A stretch of DNA of 30,537 nucleotides from Saccoglossus kowalevskii (Eukaryota > Hemichordata > Enteropneusta > Harrimaniidae). This document shows positions 21,179 to 30,537 of this stretch, piece by piece. Made by a program: the position numbers and the translations under genes. Below the pieces are notes generated by a model. That model saw nothing but the letters and a program-made list of their open reading frames with translations, searched no databases and was not told where the DNA came from. The DNA lies in NCBI RefSeq assembly GCF_000003605.2, contig NW_003136883.1, positions 1-30,537 of the forward strand, written 5' to 3'. Positions within the stretch are counted from its first letter, which is position 1. Every line of letters begins with the position of its first letter.

Positions 21179-21377
21179 CTGTAAAGGGGGTAATTATTCA
21201 CTGGGTTTGAATTTAGCTTATTTCGCTGACTGGAAAATTAAAACCCAGTGAATATGTAAAATTTAGCATAGAACACATTATCTAAATGACGAAACCATGA
21301 ATTTAAAACCCACTGAATATGCCTGAAATGGTAAATCAGTGAAATTTAAACCCAGTGAAAATTAGTCATTTTTACAG
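21179..21377. mobile_element. Second TA-flanked MITE
   Basis: The left end is CTGTAAAGGGGGTAATTATT and the right-end complement is CTGTAAAAATGACTAATTTT. Both continue into CACTGGGTTTRAATTT. TA occurs on each side (21177-21178, 21378-21379). Internal copies of AAACCCAGTGAA/AAACCCACTGAA suggest subterminal repeats. It differs in sequence from the 19965 MITE but has the same type of ends (CTGTRRA, TA target). Confidence 0.8.
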
Positions 21378-21379
21378 TA

Positions 21380-22444
21380 CACCAAGTCTGTCATAATTTC
21401 CAAAATTATCAATTATCTTAGAAGGTTAGTTCATTGATTTAATGTTGTTACCCCTAAAACACTAACTTTAAATTGTTTAAGATATTCCACTCTATCTCAT
21501 GATTTCCTCAGGAGTTCATTATAAGTAAACATATGGTTTTAATCACACCGTCTCATGCTGTTTCTACCCTCCTGACATCAGGGCGTTGTCAAGGACACCA
21601 ACGTGAGAAATAAATGGTCTAAGGATTGAAAATTGCAAATTATACAATCAGACCACAACAAACAATTTAATTTAAATGTAATTTATTCAAAAACATAAAA
21701 ATCTTCAACATCACGTGACACCGAATCACTAATTCGGTTTACTTGCAATGCACACTACGTATACAACATCCCAGCAATTACACGGAATTTTGTAGGAATA
21801 CTAGGTATTCCGTAGTTGAAGACTCCTCCTAGTAGGCGGTAATTAGAGTGACTCAGGCAGAAAACATTCCAGCTGTCCATTCAGCTAATCATAGATGGTC
21901 ACCATGGCAACTGCAGTCATAAGCATCATGTGGACTCGTTGGAATGTGATTACAGTATTGTAAGTGTTAAAAAATTAGACAACATTGACCCCGCATGCTC
22001 GCAGTGACCTTTATTAATTTAACAATAGTAGCTTGGATTTTCATGGGATTTAAGTGTGAGTCTGAGCCTAGATGCTGTTTGTTTGCAATGACCAAGTCAG
22101 TCGTGACTATTACTCACCGACAGGATGTTTAGACTGTGGCAAGCACAGTAAATCGAAAAATAAAAAGGAACAACATATCCAATGTAATGATATGTTAAAG
22201 TTCGTAAACTTATTACTGGGGCTGCAACCCTTGACTGCTTTGTTAAAATAATAAAGGCACTTCAATATCACAAACTGAAGAAAACTTAAGAATATAAAAG
22301 TTGATTTTTCATTTCATTTCCGATGACTTAAATCTGTCTTCATGGATAAGACAAGATACGAGAAGCGGTTCAATGGGGTGGAGAGGCGTATCACGTGACT
22401 GAAAGCATACATAAAACGGAAGACTGGCTTTCTCGAACGATGTT
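21380..22444. other. Gene-free region; 3' flank of the minus-strand GPI-protein gene
   Basis: There is no supported exon. On the minus strand the nearest AATAAA after the stop codon is at 22015-22010, which would give a 3' UTR of about 450 nt. Confidence 0.4.
22010..22015 (-). terminator. Candidate poly(A) signal AATAAA (minus strand)
   Basis: TTTATT on the plus strand, about 430 nt beyond the TAA of the small GPI-anchored protein gene. It is the first canonical hexamer I found in that direction. Confidence 0.35.
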
Positions 22445-24044
22445 TTATACCATAACGATGAGAAGCGTTGACAACATCAGAAGCCCAAGACTGGCTGCTT
22501 GGATACCATTGGCTGAACTGTCCACTTGTACAGTTGTTTCCTGCAGACAGAAACAAATTATTTGTCATCTCTCAAACGCTGAAGTAAATCGTGAATTACG
22601 GGGTGTGTGTGTGTGTGTGTGTGTGGGGGGGGGGGGGTAATGGTAAACTGAAAGAGATGCATTCCATAAGAATGACAGAAGGAAAAATATATAGAGAATT
22701 TGGCAGAAAAAAAAATCAGTTTATGAACAAACATACAACAGAAATTGTTTTAAAGTAACATCAACTAAGGAAAAATACATTTGAAATGGAGACCAATTTG
22801 CGCAGTTTTTTTAATTCCTTCTCCCAAAGTTTCTATTTCGCATCATGACAAATGTTATTGTTACTAACAGATCCTTAACAACCTTTCTAATACATGTGTG
22901 TTGTATTGGCATCGAAACATACACTTCTACAGAAATTTCTCGTAGGACTCAAATATTCTTGGATTAATTAATTGTCCGTGAAGAATTATTCCCTAATATT
23001 AATTAGCTGAAAATTCCATTGCAGCCAATTATTATAGTAATAGCACAGAGTGAAATGGATTCTAATCACATTGTTAATATCAAATTACACAAAAGCACAG
23101 AGCTAAAATATTAATTTACATCGATGTCTTTAACTGAATGGAATCACTACACAGAAGGACTGTTACCTAAAAAGTATTGACACCCAACCAGCGTTTCATA
23201 TGGACCCTTTAGATCGAAAAATATTATTTTGGACGTTATAACTGAATGCTACACTTCCCTGTTTTTAACATATGGTTCTAAGCAATCATCTGTGTGGCAT
23301 GTGGTAATAATATCACTGCGAGTTCAAACACCACCCATCCTGAGGACACCAAGGTCAGTCATAAGTGTGAGAAAAGCGATGAGGATATTTTGAGCGTGAA
23401 AACCAGCATCCTGTAGTTTAGAGTTTTTTTCCTGCTGAACGTTCATATGTACATATATATGACGAAAGTGAATAGAGACAGAAAGCAGAAGTTGGCCAGC
23501 AACTGTAATACATGGGAAAATTTACAATGAACGCGCAAGTACCTCAACTTGTAGTTTATTCACTGACAGACAACATATATATAATACACAGTCATCAAAC
23601 AATATACGATACCGATGTCACCAAATCTGAGAATCATTACACAGGATAACCTCTGACCAAATTGTTTTGTTTCAGTTTCGGGTTGCATTTCAAATCTGAA
23701 ATTGTGTGACGCAAGACAAGGCTGAACTCCGAGTCATTGACAATTAATTCTGAGTTTGCTTTGATGTAAGCATGATTTTGATAACAGTTAAATACAAATG
23801 TGAAAGTACAAGTACAAGTACATGAATATAAGTCACGTAAATTTAAGTAAAGCAAACTTACTGGTTCTGGTTCAGCGGAGCCAGCACTTTGCTCGGCTAC
23901 TGTATTGTTACCATCAGCATCTGCCATCGACATTTTAGTTTCCATCGCAACAGTACTTGGAGCATTATCGGCATCTTGGGCATTTTGACACAAGGCTACG
24001 GCTACAAGAGCGACAAGGACAAAAAAGAGCACTAGTTTGGCCAT
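22445..24044 (-). CDS. Small secreted protein with GPI-anchor signal, two coding exons, 92 aa
   Basis: On the minus strand, exon 1 is 24044-23862, followed by donor GTAAGT. Exon 2 is 22540-22445, preceded by acceptor TTTCTGTCTGCAG and ending in TAA. Both junctions are phase 0. Exon 1 starts with a strong signal peptide (MAKLVLFFVLVALVAVALC, then QNA). An upstream in-frame ATG at 24056 would add four residues; I prefer 24044 because it gives the typical signal peptide. The mature part is short, acidic and Ser/Thr/Ala-rich, without cysteine, with one N-glycosylation sequon (N46-N-T). Exon 2 ends in a small-residue stretch (DSSANG), a short spacer and a hydrophobic tail LGLLMLSTLLIVMV to the stop, the classical GPI-attachment signal. 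The layout is like CD52/CD24-type mini-glycoproteins, but I see no homology and assign no function. An additional internal exon cannot be excluded. Confidence 0.7.
22603..22637. repeat. (GT)11 microsatellite followed by G13
   Basis: Alternating GT runs over 22603-22624, followed directly by a G homopolymer to 22637. It lies in the intron of the GPI-protein gene, just upstream of its exon 2. Confidence 0.95.
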
Positions 24045-24056
24045 GATGACGGTCAA

Positions 24057-24652
24057 GCTTGAAACAGTTCACGGTATAACAGAGGATTGCACAAGAACAC
24101 GCTGTCGCTGATGAGGAAAGTGTATATGACATGCGTTGCGTTGTAGGAGGTGATGGGGTCGTTTTCAAACTGACCAATCATATGCATTTGTAAGCAAATT
24201 CCTCTATATTTTTCCCATTTAGGTGAACCCGGATGTGGACTGATGCATTCATTTGTAGGGGTGGCTGAGTGAAACTTTCGCAACATCACAGTTGATCTGT
24301 TCTAGAATGAGCGTTCTTACTGGGAATGAATTTACCCGGGGAATTAACAAACCAAATAATAATTGCTTTTTCAGTGTATCTGAATTTTCATTGAATTAGC
24401 ATGTTGGCTGAACACATTTATTATTTGAACATCTATGTGAAAACATGAGTTCCAATGAGTAAAGTGAAGATGAATGAATTTTCATATTCCAGTCCTTCTT
24501 ATCAGAATACGATGACTCTTGTTGGCTTACTCACGCTTTAGTAATCTCCAAAGTTACTCTCCAGATGACGATGTACGTGCCGCGTGATGCCAAGTACTAT
24601 GTCAGAACCCCACACCCTCCCCGTGGCTTTCGTTGCGTATGGAAGTTATTTT
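24057..24652. other. 5' flank of the minus-strand GPI-protein gene
   Basis: This is the presumed promoter side. A TATACA-like sequence lies at about 24120-24127 (minus-strand reading), but its distance to a start site cannot be fixed. I see no other gene. Confidence 0.3.
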
Positions 24653-24734
24653 CACGAGTGATGCGGTGTATCCTGCGGCCGTACTTTCACGAGCGAAGCG
24701 AGTGAAAGTACAGCAGAAGACACCGCATCTCGTG
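24653..24734. mobile_element. Foldback/MITE-like 82-bp palindrome
   Basis: There are nested stems. CACGAG (24653-24658) pairs with CTCGTG (24729-24734), ATGCGGTGT (24661-24669) with ACACCGCAT (24720-24728), and GTACTTTCAC (24681-24690) with GTGAAAGTAC (24702-24711), around an 11-nt loop GAGCGAAGCGA. The latter motif is typical of hairpin transposon ends. It may belong with the inverted repeat and ORF remnant immediately to the right. Confidence 0.7.
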
Positions 24735-24841
24735 TTATTATTACATATGTTCCATATTTGATTATTTCATATTAAAGAAAGAACGTGCAACAATTCGAAT
24801 GGAATTTAGATCGGGAACCCCATTGCCCATTAATATGTTCC

Positions 24842-24897
24842 CAGACAGTGTTACGCCCTAGCAGCGCGTGACAGTGTAGAACGCGTGTCACTGTCTG
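24842..24897. repeat. Inverted repeat CAGACAGTG / CACTGTCTG
   Basis: Perfect 9-bp arms at 24842-24850 and 24889-24897 enclose a second partial arm (GCGCGTGACAGTG). It sits between the foldback and the ORF remnant, so it may be an internal or terminal repeat of the same element. Confidence 0.5.
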
Positions 24898-24931
24898 TGT
24901 GGAAATAAAATAATCATACGTCTAATCCGGT

Positions 24932-25146
24932 CTAATCTGAATCACTGTCCGAATAAATTACTCGTGGACGTTTAGTTGGAGCCACGACAGAGCCAGAACT
25001 TGAACTGGACGATTATGTACTCCACTGACGGGATGACTTTCGTCGACAGCGGTTGTCGCTGAGCTGAACGCTACAACTTCGTGTGTGATGTTGCTTGCTG
25101 GTCGTGGATTGACTGAGTCTTGATTACCGGTTAAAATGTTGCTCAT
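24932..25146 (-). pseudogene. Possible frameshifted ORF remnant (basic NLS-like then Ser-Asp tail)
   Basis: On the minus strand an ATG in acceptable context at 25146 opens a 62-codon frame beginning MSNILTGNQDSVNPRPAS. Near 25010 a different frame becomes the protein-like one: a serine run, then VVAPTKRPRVIYSDSDSD and TAG at 24934-24932. A one-base indel would explain the switch, giving a broken small nuclear-type or transposase-type protein. I do not recognise the family. It could also be chance. Confidence 0.3.
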
Positions 25147-25149
25147 TTG

Positions 25150-26506
25150 ACGCTAATAATCTTTATTTGGAACTCAGTAACGCTGCAACGTCGCCAGCAG
25201 AAACCTCCTGGTATCTCGAGGTTCAATGGTTGCGGCTCTATAGTAATCGCTGATTTTACTGCGGGTGGGTCTTTCCAGAGCCCTTCAAGGTTTATATAAC
25301 TTAATTTCCAGGTGATCAACATACATTAAGTTCTCCCAATCGTAGTATTTTATGTGATGTACACCTGACATGCCAAAAATGTTGCTGAACGATTTGAACC
25401 GGATAAAAATAGCAGACGAAAATGTGTTTACAAAATAAAAATAGTTCGGTAGCCAATGGAAATACCATGTTCATTTGCATATCGACAGTGAAAATACCGA
25501 AAACATTATTGCATGGGTGATATGCAAATTAGTTTGACTCAAAATAAGTGACTGCTTAAAAGTACCATTAATGTTGTTCAAATTTCATTTCACTCGGCAA
25601 GTATATTCATGTACCCCAAGGGGAAAATATCGTACTTCTACATATTGTTTATTTCGAAAAACGGTACTCATGAAGGGACTACTTTGTTTGCTCTCACACC
25701 TCATTTGCATATGGGTTGTGGAAATACCGATTTTGATTTCAGGGACGAATCAAAATAAACTGCAGTACATATGTAATAATGCCAGTAACATGATACATCC
25801 GACCATGTGTTACTCCGAGATAAGACTTCCATTATGAGGATATAAGTTTCAGAAAAATATAAATGTGTTTCGACTTGAATAACTTGTTCACTGATCACAG
25901 CGAGATAATTTTGTTTCAGACTACAACAGAAACACTCCGTGACGTGCACGAACTGAAGCTACTCAGTGTATTTATCAAATTAATATACGTTCAACTCATA
26001 ATGTTTTGAATAATCGATTTTCTTGCACTGGGTTTGATTTGTTCTCCAAGTTTCTTTACTCGTGTCGATATTTTTGTAGCAGAAAACGCACTGTTTTCCC
26101 TTCGCGGAGGGGAAGGGGTCCTGGACGTCTTTTCACGACGGTATTACTTAATCTAACTTTATTAGATATAATATTGTTACCTATAATATATATAAATATA
26201 AACCAATGAGAAATAGTATATTTATTGTTAACTATTGTATACATTTGATTTACTGAAAAAACTAGCATACTATACAATAGTATATAAAATAGTCGGATAC
26301 ATATTGAGCAACTATTATACATAATTCTATTTTTATTGGTATTTTATTGTGACTAAACTAACACTAGCAATATCGGATAAAATTGAGTGAATCGAGAATA
26401 CACAGTTGCTCGTTACAAATCAATATGGAACATGAAATATATTATAATGACAGTAAGATAGTAATGTAACAGATGTGACTTCTAGGCACCAACATCGAAC
26501 AATAAA
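25150..26506. other. Gene-free region with a cluster of octamer motifs
   Basis: I see no supported exon. ATTTGCATAT occurs at 25473-25482 and 25703-25712, and inverted (ATATGCAAAT) at 25520-25529. The first and third sit in related context, each followed 7-10 bp on by GAAAATACCGA or GAAATACCGA. ATTTGCAT is the POU/Oct octamer core. The rest is AT-rich without structure I can support. Confidence 0.4.
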
Positions 26507-26857
26507 CACGTTAATTATACATCTGTCACCTTAACGTCATAAGTTACAGCGTGCCGTATTTTACGGGGTATTTTAATCCTATCATACAAGGAAATGCGAA
26601 TTCCAAATATGGAATGATTACGCGCGTAAGCGTCCTCTAATAATAAAAACAAACACGACTGCCAACAAACACGACTGTATTCTCATGATGTTTCCTTGGA
26701 AGGAAAAGATGTATTATAATAATAAGGTTATTAAAAGAATACATTAAAGTATGCACTCAGACAGTATTCCATGCATCGACCTCCGCTGCGCGTCGGTCGA
26801 TACTCCAGCTGTACTGTCTTCGTGCATACTTTGAGGTATTCTTGTAATAACCTCATA
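26507..26857 (+). mobile_element. Dispersed element with inverted-repeat end, copy 2
   Basis: This block is homologous to 4600-4952 in the opposite orientation. Its hairpin end spans about 26722-26856: left arm ATAAGGTTATTA..AGAATAC, right arm GAGGTATTCTTGTAATAACC. It contains an inner stem ATCGACC/GGTCGAT around a CGCTGCGCG loop. The two copies differ by substitutions and an AT/ACACGACT-rich expansion, so insertion is not recent. Confidence 0.65.
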
Positions 26858-27725
26858 ATGTTACGACGTAACATGAAAAATATTGTTACAGATGCAAGTT
26901 TTGGGAACCAATATTGGGCATTAAGGATGTAGTAGATTTCGTTTGGTTTATATTAATCAATATAAACTTGTTATACTTCCCACAATCTTTAAGTATGTCA
27001 AATTATTCTATCAACACTTCAGAGTTCTATCCTAAATGGAACATACTTAAAATAGTGGTCAACTTGAAAATTAACAAACCGTATTGTTATGATGATTAAA
27101 TTTGCATATGTTCACGTTTTTATAAAAAATATTAAATCACCAAATCAAGTGTGAAATAATTATAGAAAATCTTTAAATGCACATTTTACCGAACGTCAGA
27201 ACATTGGTCACGGAATATTTTATGACCGTTTACAAAATCAATACTGCAAACTCCACTTAATCTATTTATTGCAAATTACTCTATTTTTGTTTTCGGCCTG
27301 ACATCAAAATGATCAACAAAATAAGTACTACTCAGCAGTTATTCATCAATGGTTATTATTTTTTTTCAGAGATTGTTGATGTGATGTATATAAACATTAT
27401 AAATATAAAAATTATATATAAACCGAGTTTCGTCAAATTTACGTGTTTAAAAGATTTCACTGTCTGAACGCAGAAACATATTCAGCAGAAAATGCAAAAA
27501 ATAGATATTTAAAAGAAAAATTAAACAGGTTATGCAAAATCGCTTATCGCTATGACTGTTATGCTTTTCATGTTTTATTTTTCAAGAAATATGATTTAAA
27601 ACAATTGTTCTATGGAAATAATTACTGTGAATTTTACTTCCTAAAAACCTCTACTACATCCTTAAACGCGTATAACATCATGACAATAATATAACATACA
27701 ATTGTTGCATTTATAAATATCTGAG
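26858..27725. other. AT-rich gene-free stretch
   Basis: Very AT-rich. An 83-codon ORF at 27443-27694 is dominated by Lys, Tyr, Phe and Asn, as expected of random AT-rich sequence. It has no splice, domain or repeat support. Confidence 0.4.
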
Positions 27726-27734
27726 TATATAAAG
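27726..27734 (+). promoter_or_regulatory. TATA-box candidate (TATATAAAG)
   Basis: A consensus-quality TATA element lies 69 bp upstream of the ATG at 27795. This is a sensible distance for a transcription start near 27755 and a 40-nt leader. In such AT-rich DNA it could be coincidental. Confidence 0.35.
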
Positions 27735-27794
27735 GTCTCTATATTGCGTCGAGTATACTTAGTAAGATACCATCAAGTGTTTACAACTCGCTCG

Positions 27795-28505
27795 ATGATG
27801 TGTTGTCATAAAGATGTTTTTCTGTTGATGGTTCTACAAAACACAACAAAACATGACGTAAGTTATCTCGAGATACAATACTAACAGTAGTAAATACCAC
27901 ATGCTACACAATAGAAATGATCATGCAAGGGAAGTTATGAGGTTGACTCCAATTTATGTTAAAGTAGAGTCTATTCAGGATTTTTGAGAATGTTGGTCAT
28001 AAATCGCATGACAATATTCATTGGTTTATTATGTATAATCATGGAGCTATTGTTCCCCTGTACCATGAAATAACATTCTTTCGTGTGTTTTCAAAACAAT
28101 TCCTAAGAACACAATGTTAAAAAAAATACATTTTATGGCCTATTTTTAAACCCAGATTTTAAAATCACAACAACAAACAGTACCATTGTCATTCACAATA
28201 TATAGTTGTTTCAGGAATGTCATAGGAATACTGGCGACTATCCACTAAAATACAATCAGCTATTTCTCGATTATGCTGGTAACCCCCAACATCTTAAAGT
28301 CAATAAATTTATATTGCCCAGGAGTAAAATGAATAAATTCTAGGTATTTTCTTTTATGAGTTGATTTGTTAGGTTACATGATCTAGTGTAATTTGATTCA
28401 CCATTTGTTCAAATTCATTTTTCGGAAATATATTTCACAGGAATCATAGTCAACGTGCTGTATTCTTCTTTCAAATTGACTGCCATGTTATTATACAACG
28501 AATGA
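27795..28505 (+). CDS. Candidate three-exon small ORF, 63 aa
   Basis: Exon 1, 27795-27857, starts at an ATG-ATG (MMCCHKDVFLLMVLQNTTKHD is its 21 codons; donor GTAAGT). Exon 2, 28215-28278, follows a GTTGTTTCAG acceptor and ends at G|GTAACC. Exon 3, 28441-28505, follows TATTTCACAG and ends in TGA. Phases are 0 then 1 and agree. If the second intron is retained the frame runs on to TAG near 28342. A TATA box lies upstream. There is a short hydrophobic stretch (VFLLMVL) but no convincing signal peptide, and no domain I recognise. Three short exons in AT-rich DNA can arise by chance, so this is a hypothesis. Confidence 0.25.
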
Positions 28506-29926
28506 AGCATGTCCCATCTATATTTGTGTAGACCCCACTTTCACCAGCAATTTTATACATATAATTTGCATAAATTACGACTTTGTCAAATTCTACTACC
28601 GCTTTGACTCTTGAACACACTGATATAGTAAACATGGCAAGATTATAAACATAATTTAATTCGGATCTTCATTAAAATGTTATGCCAGTCATGCTGACCA
28701 AATGGAATGAGGTAATGCCACTTAACAAAGTTGACTCATACCTGATTTGAGATCTGATTTCGAATCTGTATCTCGATGAAGATATTTCTTTGCCGACGTT
28801 GAACCAGAATCTGAAAAATAATTAATTAGGTTTACTTTCCTCCAATTATGACATTATCTGTCACATTAGTTATAAGACATTGTTCAGCTATTATGACCTC
28901 ACTACGGGCGATCTACTTTTCAAACAAGTATCGCTCAGGACCATCCGTCTCAGAGCTCTATGCGGTTTAGAACACCGTAAGTATCTCTGCCACCACACAC
29001 TACCATTTTATAGTGAAACACCATATAATTTTACTTATACTTTACTATCCTTTGGTATTAGAGGACTATCTTGTTGAGTTCTTCCTACTGGTTAACAGGT
29101 TTTAAAATATGTTATCGATGGCTGATAATGATTTTTTTTATAATGGGACAAAAAAGTTATAATTTAGAACAGAAGATAATACTAAGGTATTACTCTGTTC
29201 TTTAAGTTGCCAGTCCTGCCGATTACCAGGCGAAGAAAAATATAAATGCACGAACGAACTTTGTAGTATTTACGGCTACTCCTCCTCCTCCACTCAGTTT
29301 GTGATACGGAAAATAAAAAAATGAGCTTCTCGAGTTGAAAACAGCCAGAATCTACAAGCAACGCGTACGCTTTCGTCGGGTTCAAATTCGAACATCAGCT
29401 TGTTTTGAGAATTTACTGGTGGAAATCATTAAATGTAGTACCACTGTGATGCACCAACTAACCAAGGACAAGCATAAGATCGCAGGGTGGCAGAGATATA
29501 TTCGTAGAAATAAAACTCAGCTCAAGACAACTGATACTGGACAGACGAGACGTGCTGAAAATACTGTATTGTTTTCAGTTATGTGCATACATATATTCTG
29601 AAAGCTTGGATATAGAATAATGCGTCTCCACAATTTCTAAATTCGGAAAGAAAATAATTCAGATAAAAACACTTTATGTTTATAGTTTTGATGATCAGTG
29701 ATGCTGGCACATCAAATCTTCTAGTTACCCAAATGGTAATACGATATTTGTTCTAACCACTGTGGGAAACGTCCAAACAATAGACCATTTCCCGTTCACT
29801 GCGAGAATCGCGCGTTATGCGTGAAATCGAACGTAAAAACAGGACAAACAAAGGTCATAGCGTCGTAGTGGCGTCAAACATCGCGTGGGATTCGACAAAC
29901 GCGAAAATATTTCGGGGGATATTTCC
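28506..29926. other. Gene-free region
   Basis: I see no feature I can support. An 88-codon frame at 29335-29601 is rich in basic residues, but it opens with a non-ATG codon and lacks recognisable motifs. Confidence 0.35.
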
Positions 29927-30166
29927 ATGCTTAATAATGTGCTGTCCACATTTGATGATAGACAATTTCGATTAAGTAAGGGTATTCGAAAGCAATATTC
30001 GTCTGTCGAAGATCGGCCGGTCGATGTGAGCTACGAAATTAAGAAATTCGAATTCAAAATCAAATCGTTCGATTTTTGCGGCAGACGTTCGACGCGCGTC
30101 TTTCATGCATCTCGCGAGATCTCGCAATTGTACGGAAAATCATCTATTCCACAAAAACTAGGTTTG
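29927..30166 (+). CDS. Candidate first coding exon, 80 codons, unknown product
   Basis: From the ATG at 29927 (CCATGC) the frame is open to a strong donor TTTG|GTAAGT at 30166/30167, ending in phase 0. The frame is also open upstream to about 29861. The peptide is hydrophilic and basic, with segments such as STFDDRQFRLSKG and YEIKKFEFKIKSFDF and no low-complexity AT bias. Sequence from about 29795 to 30330 is richer in CpG than the rest of the window, as at an unmethylated promoter/first exon. No downstream exon is visible in the remaining 370 bp. Many TCGA tetramers recur in it, so a repeat origin is an alternative. Confidence 0.25.
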
Positions 30167-30287
30167 GTAAGTTTACGACACTAGCCCCTAATGAAAACTG
30201 TTAATAATAATAGAGACATTAAGATGCGCATACGAGAACGGAACGAGAACGGATACGTCACTGCTTTGTGCTTGACCTCCGCGCGAA

Positions 30288-30299
30288 CCAATGACGTCA
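30288..30299. promoter_or_regulatory. CCAAT box abutting a palindromic CRE
   Basis: CCAAT at 30288-30292 overlaps TGACGTCA at 30292-30299 by one base. A half site ACGTCA lies at 30255-30260. NF-Y plus CREB/ATF sites at such close spacing are typical of proximal promoters. The gene served may lie to the right of the window or on the minus strand. Confidence 0.4.
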
Positions 30300-30537
30300 T
30301 CGGTTGCCTGGTCGTTCGGCAGTCGTTTTGAACGTGATCAAGGTGACTGACTCGTAGTTGATTTCCGAGAGCTTTTCTCGCTGTCAATTTTGAATAATTT
30401 TCATTGACATTGATAAAACGTTTTACATCAGAGTGTTTTTGAATATTTATGATGAAATAAGAAATATTGGATGCATTTTAGCTGACATTTATACCCACTG
30501 AAAACGCATGATATTGATCTGCTGAAAGAGGATTCGG
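30300..30537. other. Right edge, no feature seen
   Basis: CpG content falls off after about 30370 and the sequence becomes AT-rich. No exon is identifiable before the window ends. Confidence 0.4.

Noticed and set aside
23637-24056. 139-codon single-exon version of the small secreted protein
   Set aside because: A GTAAGT donor follows codon 61. The read-through part loses coding character, while the spliced exon at 22540 supplies a proper GPI tail.
27443-27694. 83-codon ORF rich in Lys/Tyr/Phe
   Set aside because: Its composition matches random AT-rich DNA. It has no splice sites, motifs or repeats.

Overview
This window is eukaryotic, AT-rich genomic DNA from an animal. The evidence is spliced genes with GT-AG introns of about 0.1-1.3 kb, AATAAA polyadenylation signals, an intron-containing tRNA-Tyr, many short inverted-repeat transposons, and one assembly gap (231 N). 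The gene families and repeat landscape suggest a bilaterian, probably a marine invertebrate. I cannot name the species.

Layout. (1) 361-3185, + strand: the long terminal exon of a C2H2 zinc-finger protein with seven fingers. Its Ser/Thr-rich N-terminal half is built from a coding minisatellite. (2) 3186-7946: candidate 3' UTR, then gene-free DNA with a diverged tandem duplication and one copy of a dispersed inverted-repeat element. (3) 8070-17714, + strand: a complete 15-coding-exon gene for a sodium/solute cotransporter of the SLC5 (SGLT) family, 639 aa, which I assembled exon by exon with consistent phases. Intron 11 carries a sense-strand tRNA-Tyr(GTA) gene. Intron 5 carries a 28-bp minisatellite and a MITE. 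Intron 14 carries another MITE. (4) 17918-20235: a repeat nest. A ~155-bp satellite lies inside a larger element, a hAT-like MITE with an 8-bp target duplication is inserted in one satellite unit, and a TA-flanked MITE follows. A ~45-bp inverted repeat brackets the nest. (5) 22445-24044, - strand: a two-exon gene for a small (92 aa) secreted protein with an N-terminal signal peptide, a short acidic mature segment with one N-glycosylation sequon, and a C-terminal GPI-anchor-type signal. (6) 24045-30537: mostly repeats and gene-free DNA. It also holds a TATA-associated three-exon ORF candidate (27795-28505), a CpG-rich candidate first coding exon (29927-30166), and a CCAAT+CRE promoter-like motif at the right edge.

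The genes do not form a pathway. The points most worth following up are the altered sugar pocket of the SLC5 protein (four of the eight ligand-site positions examined are replaced while the Na2 serines are kept), the orphan GPI-anchored mini-protein, and the nested transposon/satellite structure.
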